Positions 1 to 7,143 of a DNA stretch of 10,894 nucleotides are shown one piece after another (position 1 is the first letter of the stretch; every line of letters starts with the position of its first letter). Source of the DNA: PUMD01 sp964599275 (GTDB taxonomy: Bacteria > Bacillota > Sulfobacillia > SLMV01); NCBI GenBank assembly GCA_964599275.1, contig CAZRFK010000066.1, positions 1-10,894 of the forward strand, in the 5' to 3' direction. The translations under genes were made by a program, and so were the position numbers. Below the pieces are notes generated by a model, which saw only the letters and a program-made list of their open reading frames with translations, made no database searches and was not told where the DNA came from.

Positions 1-1214
1 GAAGCATATCCCAGGGAAAACAACTCTTTTTCTCGCAGACCCAGCTGCTCTCCCGTTCTTTTGCTCAACTCCTGCAGGCGGCGGCAGTGTTCATCGATCT
101 GCTGGTCCTTTTCAGCCACCTCCTGGTTGAGAGACAGCAGATGCTGAATCTGCTTTTGCTGGCTTTTGAATGCAGCAGTTGTGGTGATATCCAGAAAGGT
201 CACTTTAGTCAATGTTTTGAAATAGGCTTCTTCTGTTCCAGATTGAACAGAAATACAATCACCGGGAGTGAGGGTCTTTTGCTCCTCGGGATAAAACACT
301 TCCCCCTCGAGAAGGTAGAAAAACTCATAACTTTCATCCTCACTGGCTTCAATATTGAACACTTTTTCAGCAGCTATGGTCTGTTTTATGATTTCTACAT
401 CTTCGCTTTTGCCCAACAGGTACATCTGGGTGGTCTTTTTGGCTACCCGGTCCAGATATTCACCTTCCTGCTGGACTACCACTGAACTGCGCGGTTGTAA
501 AAGGTGCTGCTCAGAAGGGTCGGGGGTTTCGGAAGTGTATACCATTTCCTGTTGGTCCTTGGCGCGGAATAAATTCTGATCAGCCACCTCAAAAAGCTGC
601 TCTAGGGAACTGCCATCGTGAGGATGAGCGGCTACACCGGCGCTCATCTGAAGGGTCACTTCCTCACTCTTTACCCGAAAAACAGATTCTGTCATCTTCT
701 TACATAAATGTTCGGCGGTTTCCTGCACCTTTTCAAAAGACTTATCTGCACACAGCAAGATGAATTCATCGCCACCGTAACGGGTCGGCGAATCTACATC
801 AGGATGATTGAGAAAAAATTCTCCCACCTGTTTTAGCAGTTCATCTCCTCCGGTACGACCAAAACGCTCGTTGTATTCAGAGAAGTTGTCCAGGTCAAAA
901 ATTATCACCCCGAATTCATCATCCTCACCGGCATCAATGCGTTTCATCTGTTTGCGGAAATAACGCATGTTTTTCAGTCCGGTCAGGGGATCTTCGGTGC
1001 TCTGTCGGTAAAGCTGTTTCTGCATTTGCTGCAGGTTACTGGCCAAATAGTAGCTGAATATACCGCTGATCATCACGTACAATAAAAAACCCCAGTACAT
1101 TCTCTGGGGCCTGCCCGGGGATAAAGATACTACGGCCAGAAAAATCGTTCCCATCATAATAATTATCAGCCACATCTTCAAAAAGGTGCCTGCACCATCT
1201 TTCGGCTGAATCAA
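1..1214 (-). CDS. Membrane GGDEF protein with cupin-like domain, probable HD-GYP C-terminus (partial, cut by left edge)
   Basis: Probable c-di-GMP signalling enzyme, about 404 residues visible. Two membrane helices (about 14-31 and 40-58) precede a GGDEF domain (about 70-230) with EDPLTGLKN near its start and an intact RYGGDEF active site (GGDEF at 147-151), which predicts diguanylate cyclase activity. The RxxD product-inhibition site reads PDVD, so the arginine is lost. A cupin-like beta-barrel follows (about 265-335: YEFFYLLEGEVFYP, then LTPGDCISV) without the usual metal-binding histidines. A helical stretch then leads into HCRRLQELSKRTGEQLGL, which resembles the helix just before the catalytic HD in HD-GYP phosphodiesterases. 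The window ends before any HD motif, so that domain is inferred. No stop interrupts the frame. Start: TTG at 1212-1214, preceded by GGAG at 8 bases. GTG at 1221-1223 and ATG at 1173-1175 are alternatives. An in-frame TAA at 1272-1274 limits extension. Confidence 0.9.
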   Translation of the reverse strand, partial: MIQPKDGAGTFLKMWLIIIMMGTIFLAVVSLSPGRPQRMYWGFLLYVMISGIFSYYLASNLQQMQKQLYRQSTEDPLTGLKNMRYFRKQMKRIDAGEDDEFGVIIFDLDNFSEYNERFGRTGGDELLKQVGEFFLNHPDVDSPTRYGGDEFILLCADKSFEKVQETAEHLCKKMTESVFRVKSEEVTLQMSAGVAAHPHDGSSLEQLFEVADQNLFRAKDQQEMVYTSETPDPSEQHLLQPRSSVVVQQEGEYLDRVAKKTTQMYLLGKSEDVEIIKQTIAAEKVFNIEASEDESYEFFYLLEGEVFYPEEQKTLTPGDCISVQSGTEEAYFKTLTKVTFLDITTTAAFKSQQKQIQHLLSLNQEVAEKDQQIDEHCRRLQELSKRTGEQLGLREKELFSLGYA

Positions 1215-1417
1215 GGCTCTCACTCCGTTGAAAAAAGATTGGTCGATATTTGACAACGTTTCACAAATTAATTACTTCTTTTGAGAATGCAGGTATTCCT
1301 CCTTTATGATGCCTAGGAGAAGAAAAAATAACTGAGAATATTCTGAGAATTATTCCTGGGGTATAAACCGCAAGGAACCCAGATCTACCCGTGTTGTAAG
1401 GACGTTTTTACGTTACA

Positions 1418-2857
1418 TTAGTCGAACTCCCCCGTCTCTGGTGTGGGATCATCTATGACGGTCTCCTGCCAGGTGCCCCGTCTGAACCAAACTATTGAAA
1501 GGCCTGCTCCCAGGAAATAGGATAAGAGTACAGCCCACCAGATGCCAATTCGTCCAAAGATAGAAGAAAGATAGTAAGCAAACGGAATCTGCATTCCCCA
1601 CTGAGTGATAATTCTAATTGCTGCGTCTTCAACTGTGTTTCCTGCGCCGCGCAATCCGCCACACAACACTTGCTGAATGCCAAGAAATACGTATGCAAAA
1701 ATTGCAATTCGTAAGTATTCAGTACCGATGCGAACTACATCTGGTGTCGAATCAAATATGGTGATGATGAAGGGAGCTACCAGCAGACCTACCAGTCCCA
1801 ATGCAAAAAGAGAGCCAAAGGTAACTGCAGTTGAGGTCCATGCCGTTTTTTCTGCGCGAGGTACCTGGTGGGCTCCAAGGTGCTGTCCTACCAGTATAGT
1901 TGTTGCGCGCGAGGTTCCCATCGCAGGCAGACGGAAGACAGACATTACCCGGTTGACTACGCCCCAGGCGGCCATCGTTGCTGTACCAAAGCTGCCGACT
2001 ATACCGGTCATAAAAGTACGGGCAAGAGCTAGGGCAGTCATACTGGCTGCAGCAGGTGCACCGATCTTTATGATCTTGAGGATGACTTGAAAATCCGGTA
2101 TCAGATGATGAGTCTGCAGGTGAAGGCCTCCTCTGTAAGAGGTAAACAGCAAATAAAGTCCAATGATTGTCGCTAACAATCTGGAAAACACAGTTGCCCA
2201 CGCAGCTCCAGTAATGCCCAAGTAGGGAAACGGACCAATACCGAAAATTAGAAGAGGGTCTAAAATCACATTTAAGCCGACAGAGAACAGCTTGATCAAC
2301 ATGGGGGTGACCGTATCACCGATGGCCCGGTAGGTTGCCTGGAAAATGAAGTAGATAAAAATCAAAGGAATTGCTGCACACAATATCCGGAAGTAAGCCC
2401 AGGCAAGTTCCAAGACTTCAGGTTCGGGTCCCAGCATCTGCAACGCGGAACGTCCATAGAGCAGTCCGAGTATAGTCAGAAATGTGGAAATCGATGTGCC
2501 GAAAATCAGGACCTGTCCGGCAGCATGATTTGCCTGGTCGCTTTGCTCGGCCCCTGTATACTGAGACACCAAAGCGCTGCCAGAGATGGAAAATCCCGCA
2601 CCCAGAGAGATTACAACAAAAATAATGGGAAACGCAAAAGACATTGCAGCCAGCTCCTCGGTGCCCAGGCGTCCAACCCACAGTGTGTCGACCAGTTTGT
2701 ATGCCAGCTGCATCAACTCTCCAACAATAATGGGAAATGATAAAATGGCGAGAGCAGGCAAAATGGGACGTTGCGTCACCGGAATATCGGCTTTGTCTCG
2801 CTGTAGGAGGAGCGATTTCATTGTTTTCAAGATATTCATGATCCTATCCACATTCAA
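1418..2857 (-). CDS. MATE family multidrug/Na+ efflux transporter
   Basis: Integral membrane antiporter of the MATE family (NorM/DinF type), expected to export cationic drugs or metabolites in exchange for Na+ or H+. The protein is about 480 residues, typical of the family, and hydrophobic with about twelve helices in two similar halves. MATE hallmarks include PIIVGELMQLAYKLVDTLWVGRLG near the N-terminus, the ISLGAGFSISGSALVSQYTGA loop, and the matching second-half segment with WGVVNRVMSVFRLPAMGTSRATTILVGQ. Start choice: a frame-extending ATG exists at 2882-2884, but it overlaps a TATAAT -10 box, so it probably lies upstream of the transcript start. TTG at 2855-2857 has GGGGAG nine bases before it and is preferred. 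ATG at 2837-2839 is the other candidate. The substrate cannot be told from sequence. The GGDEF gene follows on the same strand after about 200 bases that hold no convincing terminator. Confidence 0.93.
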   Translation of the reverse strand: MNVDRIMNILKTMKSLLLQRDKADIPVTQRPILPALAILSFPIIVGELMQLAYKLVDTLWVGRLGTEELAAMSFAFPIIFVVISLGAGFSISGSALVSQYTGAEQSDQANHAAGQVLIFGTSISTFLTILGLLYGRSALQMLGPEPEVLELAWAYFRILCAAIPLIFIYFIFQATYRAIGDTVTPMLIKLFSVGLNVILDPLLIFGIGPFPYLGITGAAWATVFSRLLATIIGLYLLFTSYRGGLHLQTHHLIPDFQVILKIIKIGAPAAASMTALALARTFMTGIVGSFGTATMAAWGVVNRVMSVFRLPAMGTSRATTILVGQHLGAHQVPRAEKTAWTSTAVTFGSLFALGLVGLLVAPFIITIFDSTPDVVRIGTEYLRIAIFAYVFLGIQQVLCGGLRGAGNTVEDAAIRIITQWGMQIPFAYYLSSIFGRIGIWWAVLLSYFLGAGLSIVWFRRGTWQETVIDDPTPETGEFD

Positions 2858-2882
2858 GATGTAAAACTCCCCTTTCATCCCC

Positions 2883-2911
2883 ATTATAAATTACGTTCTA
2901 CGAACTATCTA
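2883..2911 (-). promoter_or_regulatory. Candidate sigma-A promoter of the MATE gene with an inverted repeat in the spacer
   Basis: Read on the minus strand, TAGATA (2906-2911; four of six matches to TTGACA) and a perfect TATAAT (2883-2888) are separated by 17 bases. The spacer holds the inverted repeat GTTC-TAC-GAAC (2895-2905), and a further GAAC lies at 2918-2921, so a repressor could bind over the promoter. The -10 box is clear. The -35 box and the operator are inference. Confidence 0.45.
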
Positions 2912-2994
2912 GGTAACGAACAATCCTGTAATCGGTATAACTTTTCCAATTTACAGGAATGAACCACATCTGCCCGTGATCTAGTTCTTCTGTT

Positions 2995-3023
2995 TTGACA
3001 AAGACGAGGGAAAGCTCTATTGT
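2995..3023 (+). promoter_or_regulatory. Sigma-A promoter of the Fe-S protein/CstR-like operon
   Basis: A perfect -35 box TTGACA (2995-3000) is followed after 17 bases by TATTGT (3018-3023; four of six matches to TATAAT). The predicted start of transcription is about 3030, inside the palindrome at 3026-3045, so a bound repressor would block initiation. The first gene begins at 3078 behind a strong GAGGAGG site. Confidence 0.65.
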
Positions 3024-3025
3024 AT

Positions 3026-3045
3026 ATATACCCCTAGGGGTATAT
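3026..3045. promoter_or_regulatory. CsoR/CstR-type operator, perfect 20-bp palindrome
   Basis: ATATACCCCTAGGGGTATAT is a perfect 20-base palindrome lying directly after the -10 box. TACCCC/GGGGTA dyads with a short central segment are the recognised operator type of CsoR-superfamily (DUF156) repressors. A member of that family is encoded as the second gene of the operon, so autoregulation is likely. The dyad is seen directly; the assignment to the repressor at 3835 is inference from family knowledge and position. Confidence 0.8.
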
Positions 3046-3077
3046 GATTATAATTAAACACAGAGGAGGAATCATTA

Positions 3078-3797
3078 ATGGCTGAGTTTCAAAAAGTGAA
3101 CCGTATATATTCACACGCTAAAAGGTTTTCGTGGTTGTTGATACCATTGGTAGCAGTCGGTGGTCTGTGGTATCCACGGTTAGGTCTTTTAATGATACCA
3201 ATCATGTTGACCTTGCTGGTGATGGGGTTTTTAAAGGGGAAGTATTGGTGCGGTAATTTCTGCCCACACGGAAGCTTATTCGATGGGATTATCACCCCGT
3301 ATTCCCACTTTAAAGAGATACCACAATTCTTGAAATCCAAGTTAGTGGGCGGTTTGGCTCTGGGCTGGTTTATGTTCATGTTGGGTATTAGATTGATAAG
3401 GGTCCTTGCTCACTGGGGAACCATAGATTTTTGGGATAAGCTTGGATACGTTTTTGTCTTTAATTATCTCGTCGTCACTGTAGTGGGAATCTCAGTGGCT
3501 TTACTGGTTAATCCGCGTACCTGGTGTGCTTTTTGCCCTATGGGCGTATCTCAGGTGATTGCTTTTAAGTTAGGTAGGATATTAAACCTGAACAGAAGCA
3601 CCCATGAATTTATTTCTTTTACTGACAGGAGTTTGTGTCGCGAATGTGGTCTGTGTGGAAAAGTATGTCCCATGCAGCTTCAGCCCTATCTGGATGCAGA
3701 TGATGAGGGTACGTTGGAAGATGACCATTGCATAAAATGCAAAGTATGCGTTAAAAATTGTCCGCTCAATGTTCTCGAGTTGGGCAGGGAAAGTTAA
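3078..3797 (+). CDS. NapH/YccM-like membrane 4Fe-4S polyferredoxin
   Basis: Membrane-bound electron-transfer protein of 239 residues, partner unknown. About four hydrophobic segments (about 18-50, 90-110, 124-145) carry the paired cysteine motifs of the NapH/NosR/YccM group: WCGNFCPHG (C58, C62) and WCAFCPMG (C150, C153). The C-terminus is a 2[4Fe-4S] ferredoxin with C187, C190, C193, C197 and C218, C221, C224, C228, both ending in CP. Family members pass electrons between the quinone pool or cytoplasmic donors and partner reductases. No reductase is encoded nearby, so the acceptor is open. It is the first gene of an operon with the repressor gene 37 bases downstream, under a TACCCC/GGGGTA operator, which suggests induction by copper or, more likely here, reactive sulfur. 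The ATG start follows GAGGAGG at good spacing. The precise role is unknown. Confidence 0.9.
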   Translation: MAEFQKVNRIYSHAKRFSWLLIPLVAVGGLWYPRLGLLMIPIMLTLLVMGFLKGKYWCGNFCPHGSLFDGIITPYSHFKEIPQFLKSKLVGGLALGWFMFMLGIRLIRVLAHWGTIDFWDKLGYVFVFNYLVVTVVGISVALLVNPRTWCAFCPMGVSQVIAFKLGRILNLNRSTHEFISFTDRSLCRECGLCGKVCPMQLQPYLDADDEGTLEDDHCIKCKVCVKNCPLNVLELGRES

Positions 3798-3834
3798 TCC
3801 TGAATTTATCAGATAACGGGGGGGAGGGTTACCA

Positions 3835-4107
3835 ATGAGCGATATACCAAACAAAAAAAAGGTATTAAACCGTTTATCACGTCTGGAAGGTCAAATTCGA
3901 GGTGTCCGTGGAATGATAAAGAAGGAAAAAGATTGCGAAGAGATTGTTGCTCAGCTCAGTGCAGTGCATTCTGCACTGGAGGGGGCAACAAAGTTGGTAC
4001 TGGTGAATTTTTTGCAAAAATGTCTTGAGGAGTGTCAGGAAGGTGACCAATCCGAGGACGATGCTTTTGAACGCCTGGCTGATCTTCTTTTGAAGACCAG
4101 ATTCTGA
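3835..4107 (+). CDS. CsoR/FrmR superfamily repressor, CstR-like (probable persulfide sensor)
   Basis: Small all-helical DNA-binding repressor of 90 residues, a normal length for DUF156. The family signature VLNRLSRLEGQIRGVRGMI occupies about 10-28. In copper-sensing CsoR the ligands are Cys, His and Cys. Here C34 (KDC) and C63 (FLQKC) are kept, but the position of the copper-binding histidine is F59. Absence of that histidine with retention of both cysteines is the pattern of CstR, which senses persulfides by forming Cys-Cys polysulfide bridges. An extra C67 lies one turn later. A reactive-sulfur sensor is therefore favoured over a copper sensor, as inference. The palindrome upstream of the operon is the likely binding site. 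The gene follows the Fe-S protein by 37 bases behind a G-rich Shine-Dalgarno region (GGGGGGGAGGG). Confidence 0.9.
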   Translation: MSDIPNKKKVLNRLSRLEGQIRGVRGMIKKEKDCEEIVAQLSAVHSALEGATKLVLVNFLQKCLEECQEGDQSEDDAFERLADLLLKTRF

Positions 4108-4164
4108 ATTTATTTGGTTGATTTTTGTCGAATTTTAGGCATCAGAGTTTTCCTGATATGGAGG

Positions 4165-4220
4165 TTGATGAATTAGCAGTGCAATGTTAAATTCAGGCGA
4201 ACAATAAGAGAGTAAACTCT
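4165..4220 (+). promoter_or_regulatory. Weak candidate promoter and inverted repeat upstream of the AspT-like gene
   Basis: The 184 bases between the repressor gene and the transporter gene hold no clear terminator. TTGATG (4165-4170), a 16-base spacer and TTAAAT (4187-4192) form a four-of-six plus four-of-six sigma-A candidate. The inverted repeat AGAGT-AA-ACTCT (4209-4220) lies just downstream. Both are weak signals, and read-through from the upstream operon is also possible. Confidence 0.22.
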
Positions 4221-4291
4221 ACTGATGCTTGAAATAGTTTGTTCTTTTGATTTAGTTTTCAAATCACTTTTTTTTGTGGGAGGCGTACCTA

Positions 4292-5902
4292 ATGCAGGAA
4301 CTCTTGACCAGTATACCAGTTTTGGGTGTTTTCGGTGTAATCTTAGCAGGGTTGATGCTGGGTAAAATCAAAGTAAGAGGTCTGCATTTGGGAGCTTCGG
4401 GAGTGTTATTTGCGGCCCTGTTGGCTGGGCATTTTGGTATCAAAGTACCGCAAGTGCTGCAGGATTTTGGGTTAATACTGTTTGTCTTATCAGTTGGTCT
4501 ACAGGCAGGACCACGATTTTTTCAAGTCTTGCGTAAAAAAGGGGCAGCATTCAGCACCCTCGCCTTTGCCATTGTCATAAGCGGAGCTGTGCTTGCTTTT
4601 GCCTTCGGAAGGATTTTTCAACTGCCCTCTGGTCTCATTATCGGTTTGATGACTGGAGCATTAACAAGCACTCCGGGTTTGGCTGCGGCAATAGAGGCTA
4701 CAGGGGATGCAGCTGCATCTGTTGGATACGGTATTGCATACCCATTCGGTGTTGCTGCAGTTGTGCTCTTCGTGCAGTTAGTTCCCACTATTACCGATAA
4801 AGAATTGGGAGAATCCAGTAAATATGAAGAAAAAGATATCCATCCAACATCAGAACCCGATGATGAAGAAGGGCTGCTATCCAAAACATTCATAGTTGAA
4901 AACCCTGATGTTCACCGGAAAATGTTGGACGAGTTGGCTTATGATGAGAATGCCGACGTCACGGTTAGCAGAATTTTCAGAGACGGTCGAAGTTTTATTG
5001 GGAGAGACGATTCAGTGGTATTGCTTGACGATAAGATAGTCATCGTGGGACGGCCGTCAGAAATGGAAAAAATGGGCGACTTTTTTGGTACATCAATCGA
5101 TTTCGATCCGGATATTGATGGTGGAGCAACAGTGAAAAGGGTGATAATGAATCGCACCGACCTGGAGGATCGTGCTTTAAAAGATTTGAATCTGACAGCA
5201 AACTATGGAGTTTTGCTGACCAGAATTAAACGGGGAGGAATAGAGGTTTTCGCCCAACCCGAAACCACTCTTGAATTAGGAGATGTTTGTACCCTCGTTG
5301 GGACCGAATCTGAACTTTCTGATGTCGAGGAGCTTTTCCAGGCTGAGAACCTGAAGGTGACAGAGATAGACATGTTTTCCTTGAGCGCTTATGTGGTTAT
5401 AGGAAGTTTACTGGGCACAGTTCCAATCCCAATACCAGGGGTGGGTAATCTAACTCTGGGTTTTGCTGGAGGCCCTCTTTTTGTTGGCCTTATCGCTTCG
5501 TATTTAGGGGGATTGGGCCCTTTGAGAGGCAGGTTTCGCAGTTCAGGTTTGAATGCAGTCAATCGTCTGGGGCTCACTGTATTTTTGCTCGGGGCCGGTA
5601 CCTCTGCCGGGACAGATCTTGTTGAGGTTCTATCAGCCCACGGGTTACGCGTGTTTTGGCTGGGAGCAATCATGACTTTAGTTCCCATGTTGATTGCTTA
5701 CGGCTTGGCTAATTTTGTTTTTAAACTCAATGCAATCTACACTCTCGGTTCCATATGTGGAGGGATGACCAGCACACCGGGATTGGGTGCACTCAATGAC
5801 GTTGCTGATTCCGAAGAGCCAACTGTAGCTTATGCAGCAGTTTATCCCTTGGCCCTGACTCTGGTGGCCATCTCTGCGCAGCTGCTGGCTCATTTCCTGT
5901 AA
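4292..5902 (+). CDS. AspT/YidE/YbjL-type transporter with two central RCK_C domains
   Basis: Membrane transporter of 536 residues in the aspartate:alanine exchanger (AspT) family. Members include the AspT antiporter, the succinate exporter SucE and the uncharacterised YidE and YbjL. The protein is an internal duplication: a first helix bundle (about 5-165) with GLQAGP and ALTSTPGL near 124, two regulatory RCK_C/TrkA_C domains (about 205-275 and 283-350), and a second bundle (about 360-536) with GGMTSTPGL near 492. The paired TSTPGL motifs, followed in each half by a YPF/YPL segment, show the repeat directly. RCK_C domains usually bind a small ligand that gates transport. The substrate is probably an amino or dicarboxylic acid but is not determinable. 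Start: ATG at 4292 with GGGAGG eight bases upstream, preferred over an in-frame TTG at 4274. It converges with the PLP enzyme gene after 13 bases. Confidence 0.9.
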   Translation: MQELLTSIPVLGVFGVILAGLMLGKIKVRGLHLGASGVLFAALLAGHFGIKVPQVLQDFGLILFVLSVGLQAGPRFFQVLRKKGAAFSTLAFAIVISGAVLAFAFGRIFQLPSGLIIGLMTGALTSTPGLAAAIEATGDAAASVGYGIAYPFGVAAVVLFVQLVPTITDKELGESSKYEEKDIHPTSEPDDEEGLLSKTFIVENPDVHRKMLDELAYDENADVTVSRIFRDGRSFIGRDDSVVLLDDKIVIVGRPSEMEKMGDFFGTSIDFDPDIDGGATVKRVIMNRTDLEDRALKDLNLTANYGVLLTRIKRGGIEVFAQPETTLELGDVCTLVGTESELSDVEELFQAENLKVTEIDMFSLSAYVVIGSLLGTVPIPIPGVGNLTLGFAGGPLFVGLIASYLGGLGPLRGRFRSSGLNAVNRLGLTVFLLGAGTSAGTDLVEVLSAHGLRVFWLGAIMTLVPMLIAYGLANFVFKLNAIYTLGSICGGMTSTPGLGALNDVADSEEPTVAYAAVYPLALTLVAISAQLLAHFL

Positions 5903-5915
5903 CATCCAGAGTTCG

Positions 5916-6950
5916 TTAAAGTCGTTGGAGCCACTTTTCAATTGTGGCTGACTGCCCGAACAATGCTCCAACCCCACCAGTATGCCAAAAACAGCATCTT
6001 TTCTCTGGGGTAATGACACCCTTCTGAATGAGTTCCTTCAGGCCTGCAAGTGTCTTCGAGGTGTATATTGTTTCCAGATAAACACCTTCAGTTTGAGCCA
6101 GTTCTACAAGTGCCTGCATTGATTCTGTTGTGGGTTCAGCATACCCAGGACCCAGAGCATGGTTATGGATGGTCATAACTTTATTAATGGGAATGGGAGG
6201 TTTCATTTCGAGTAATTCAAAGACCCCCCTGGTGTATTTGCTGATGAGTTTATTCAGCGTACTGCCCGAGTATTCTACATTGATTACGTGGACGTGAAAA
6301 GGCCTATTCAGAAGTGCAGATCCCGCTACAAGACCGGATGCCGTTCCGGCCATGGCTCCGGGAATGGCGATGTGTTTTATCGATGTATTGAGCTGGTCAT
6401 TCTGTCGAGCCAGTTCGGCGGCAGCTGAGGTGTAACCTAAGGCGCCGGTTGGGGTTGAGCCGCTATTTTCAATTATATATGGGTGTTTACCCTCATCCTT
6501 TAATCTCTTTGCTACCTGTTTCATGTGGTTGTCTCGTTTTCGTTCGCTGACTGTCCCTAGAAATTTTTGTTGTGCACCGTTCAGTGCATTTAGGAGAATG
6601 TTCCCCTGTTTTGCTGTCGGGGGATCATCATTGTGAATTAATATGCATTCCAAGCCCAATCGTCCTGCAGCTGCAGCAGTGAGACTGCACAAGTTTGATT
6701 GCAGGGCGCCTGCAGCTAGTATTGTTGTCGTACCCTTTTCAACAGCTTCGCCCAAAAGGAATTCGAGGGTGCGTGTTTTATTTCCTCCCAACCCAAGTCC
6801 GGTCATATCATCTCGTTTGATGAAAATCTGCGGATGTCCTATCAGATCGCCGTATCGATTCATCTGCTGCAAAGGAGTCGGGAATACTCCCAAAGAAACA
6901 CTTGGAAATTGGCCCAGCTTGCATTCTATCTGCTGCCTCAAAGATTTCAT
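5916..6950 (-). CDS. D-cysteine desulfhydrase / ACC deaminase family PLP enzyme
   Basis: Cytoplasmic fold-type II PLP enzyme of 344 residues, close to the family norm of about 330. The best-known member (DcyD) converts D-cysteine to pyruvate, H2S and ammonia; relatives open the ACC ring or act on other D-amino acids. Visible motifs: KRDDMTGLGLGGNKTR, with K58 as the PLP Schiff-base lysine; ALQSN, where the serine sits at the catalytic position; ENSGSTPTGALGY, which resembles the phosphate-binding and substrate loop; GPGYAEPT; and HTGGVGALFG near the C-terminus. Odd point: QSN is followed by LCSL, where the family usually shows an H/Q and an R or Q, so the substrate may differ from D-cysteine. 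Start: ATG at 6948-6950 with GGAGG six bases upstream is chosen over ATGs at 6990-6992 and 6978-6980, which lack good sites. It is divergent from the MscS gene. Confidence 0.88.
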   Translation of the reverse strand: MKSLRQQIECKLGQFPSVSLGVFPTPLQQMNRYGDLIGHPQIFIKRDDMTGLGLGGNKTRTLEFLLGEAVEKGTTTILAAGALQSNLCSLTAAAAGRLGLECILIHNDDPPTAKQGNILLNALNGAQQKFLGTVSERKRDNHMKQVAKRLKDEGKHPYIIENSGSTPTGALGYTSAAAELARQNDQLNTSIKHIAIPGAMAGTASGLVAGSALLNRPFHVHVINVEYSGSTLNKLISKYTRGVFELLEMKPPIPINKVMTIHNHALGPGYAEPTTESMQALVELAQTEGVYLETIYTSKTLAGLKELIQKGVITPEKRCCFWHTGGVGALFGQSATIEKWLQRL

Positions 6951-7143
6951 GGTAACCCTCCGACTCAAAAATTTACTCATTTTAATTTCCAACCTGTGCT
7001 TAAGCTTTTAATCTGTTTATCGAATTCCTTCTTTCAACAGGAAAATAAGCAGTGAGCGTGGAAGTATAGTTGTAGATTAGACTGCGTCTGGGAGAGCATT
7101 TTCAAATCCTCCAAATCCCTTGGATGGAAGGTGAATTTACGAA

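Noticed and set aside
87..485. Plus-strand open frame of 132 codons
   Set aside because: It lies opposite the GGDEF-cupin gene, has no ribosome site and no protein-like motif; it is a shadow of the minus-strand gene.
1262..1305. AAAGGAGGA on the minus strand (about 1297-1305) upstream of the GGDEF gene, with a short GTG-started peptide ending in TGA just before the TTG start (possible leader peptide)
   Set aside because: The ribosome site is more than 30 bases from the GTG and no sensible start lies at normal spacing. The peptide has no recognisable sequence, so chance is the simplest explanation.
1354..1378. TTCCT/AGGAA dyad enclosing GGGGTATA, which resembles half of the operator at 3026-3045
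   Set aside because: Only one half-site matches, the dyad is a short stem with a long loop, and there is no T-run for a terminator.
1677..2090. Plus-strand open frame of 137 codons inside the MATE gene
   Set aside because: It has the low-complexity basic/Ala-rich look of an antisense frame, while the minus strand gives a clear transporter.
3835..4107. Copper sensor CsoR as the identity of the repressor
   Set aside because: The copper-ligand histidine is replaced by phenylalanine (F59) and no copper ATPase or CopZ gene is nearby. A CstR-like sulfur sensor fits better, although copper sensing is not excluded.
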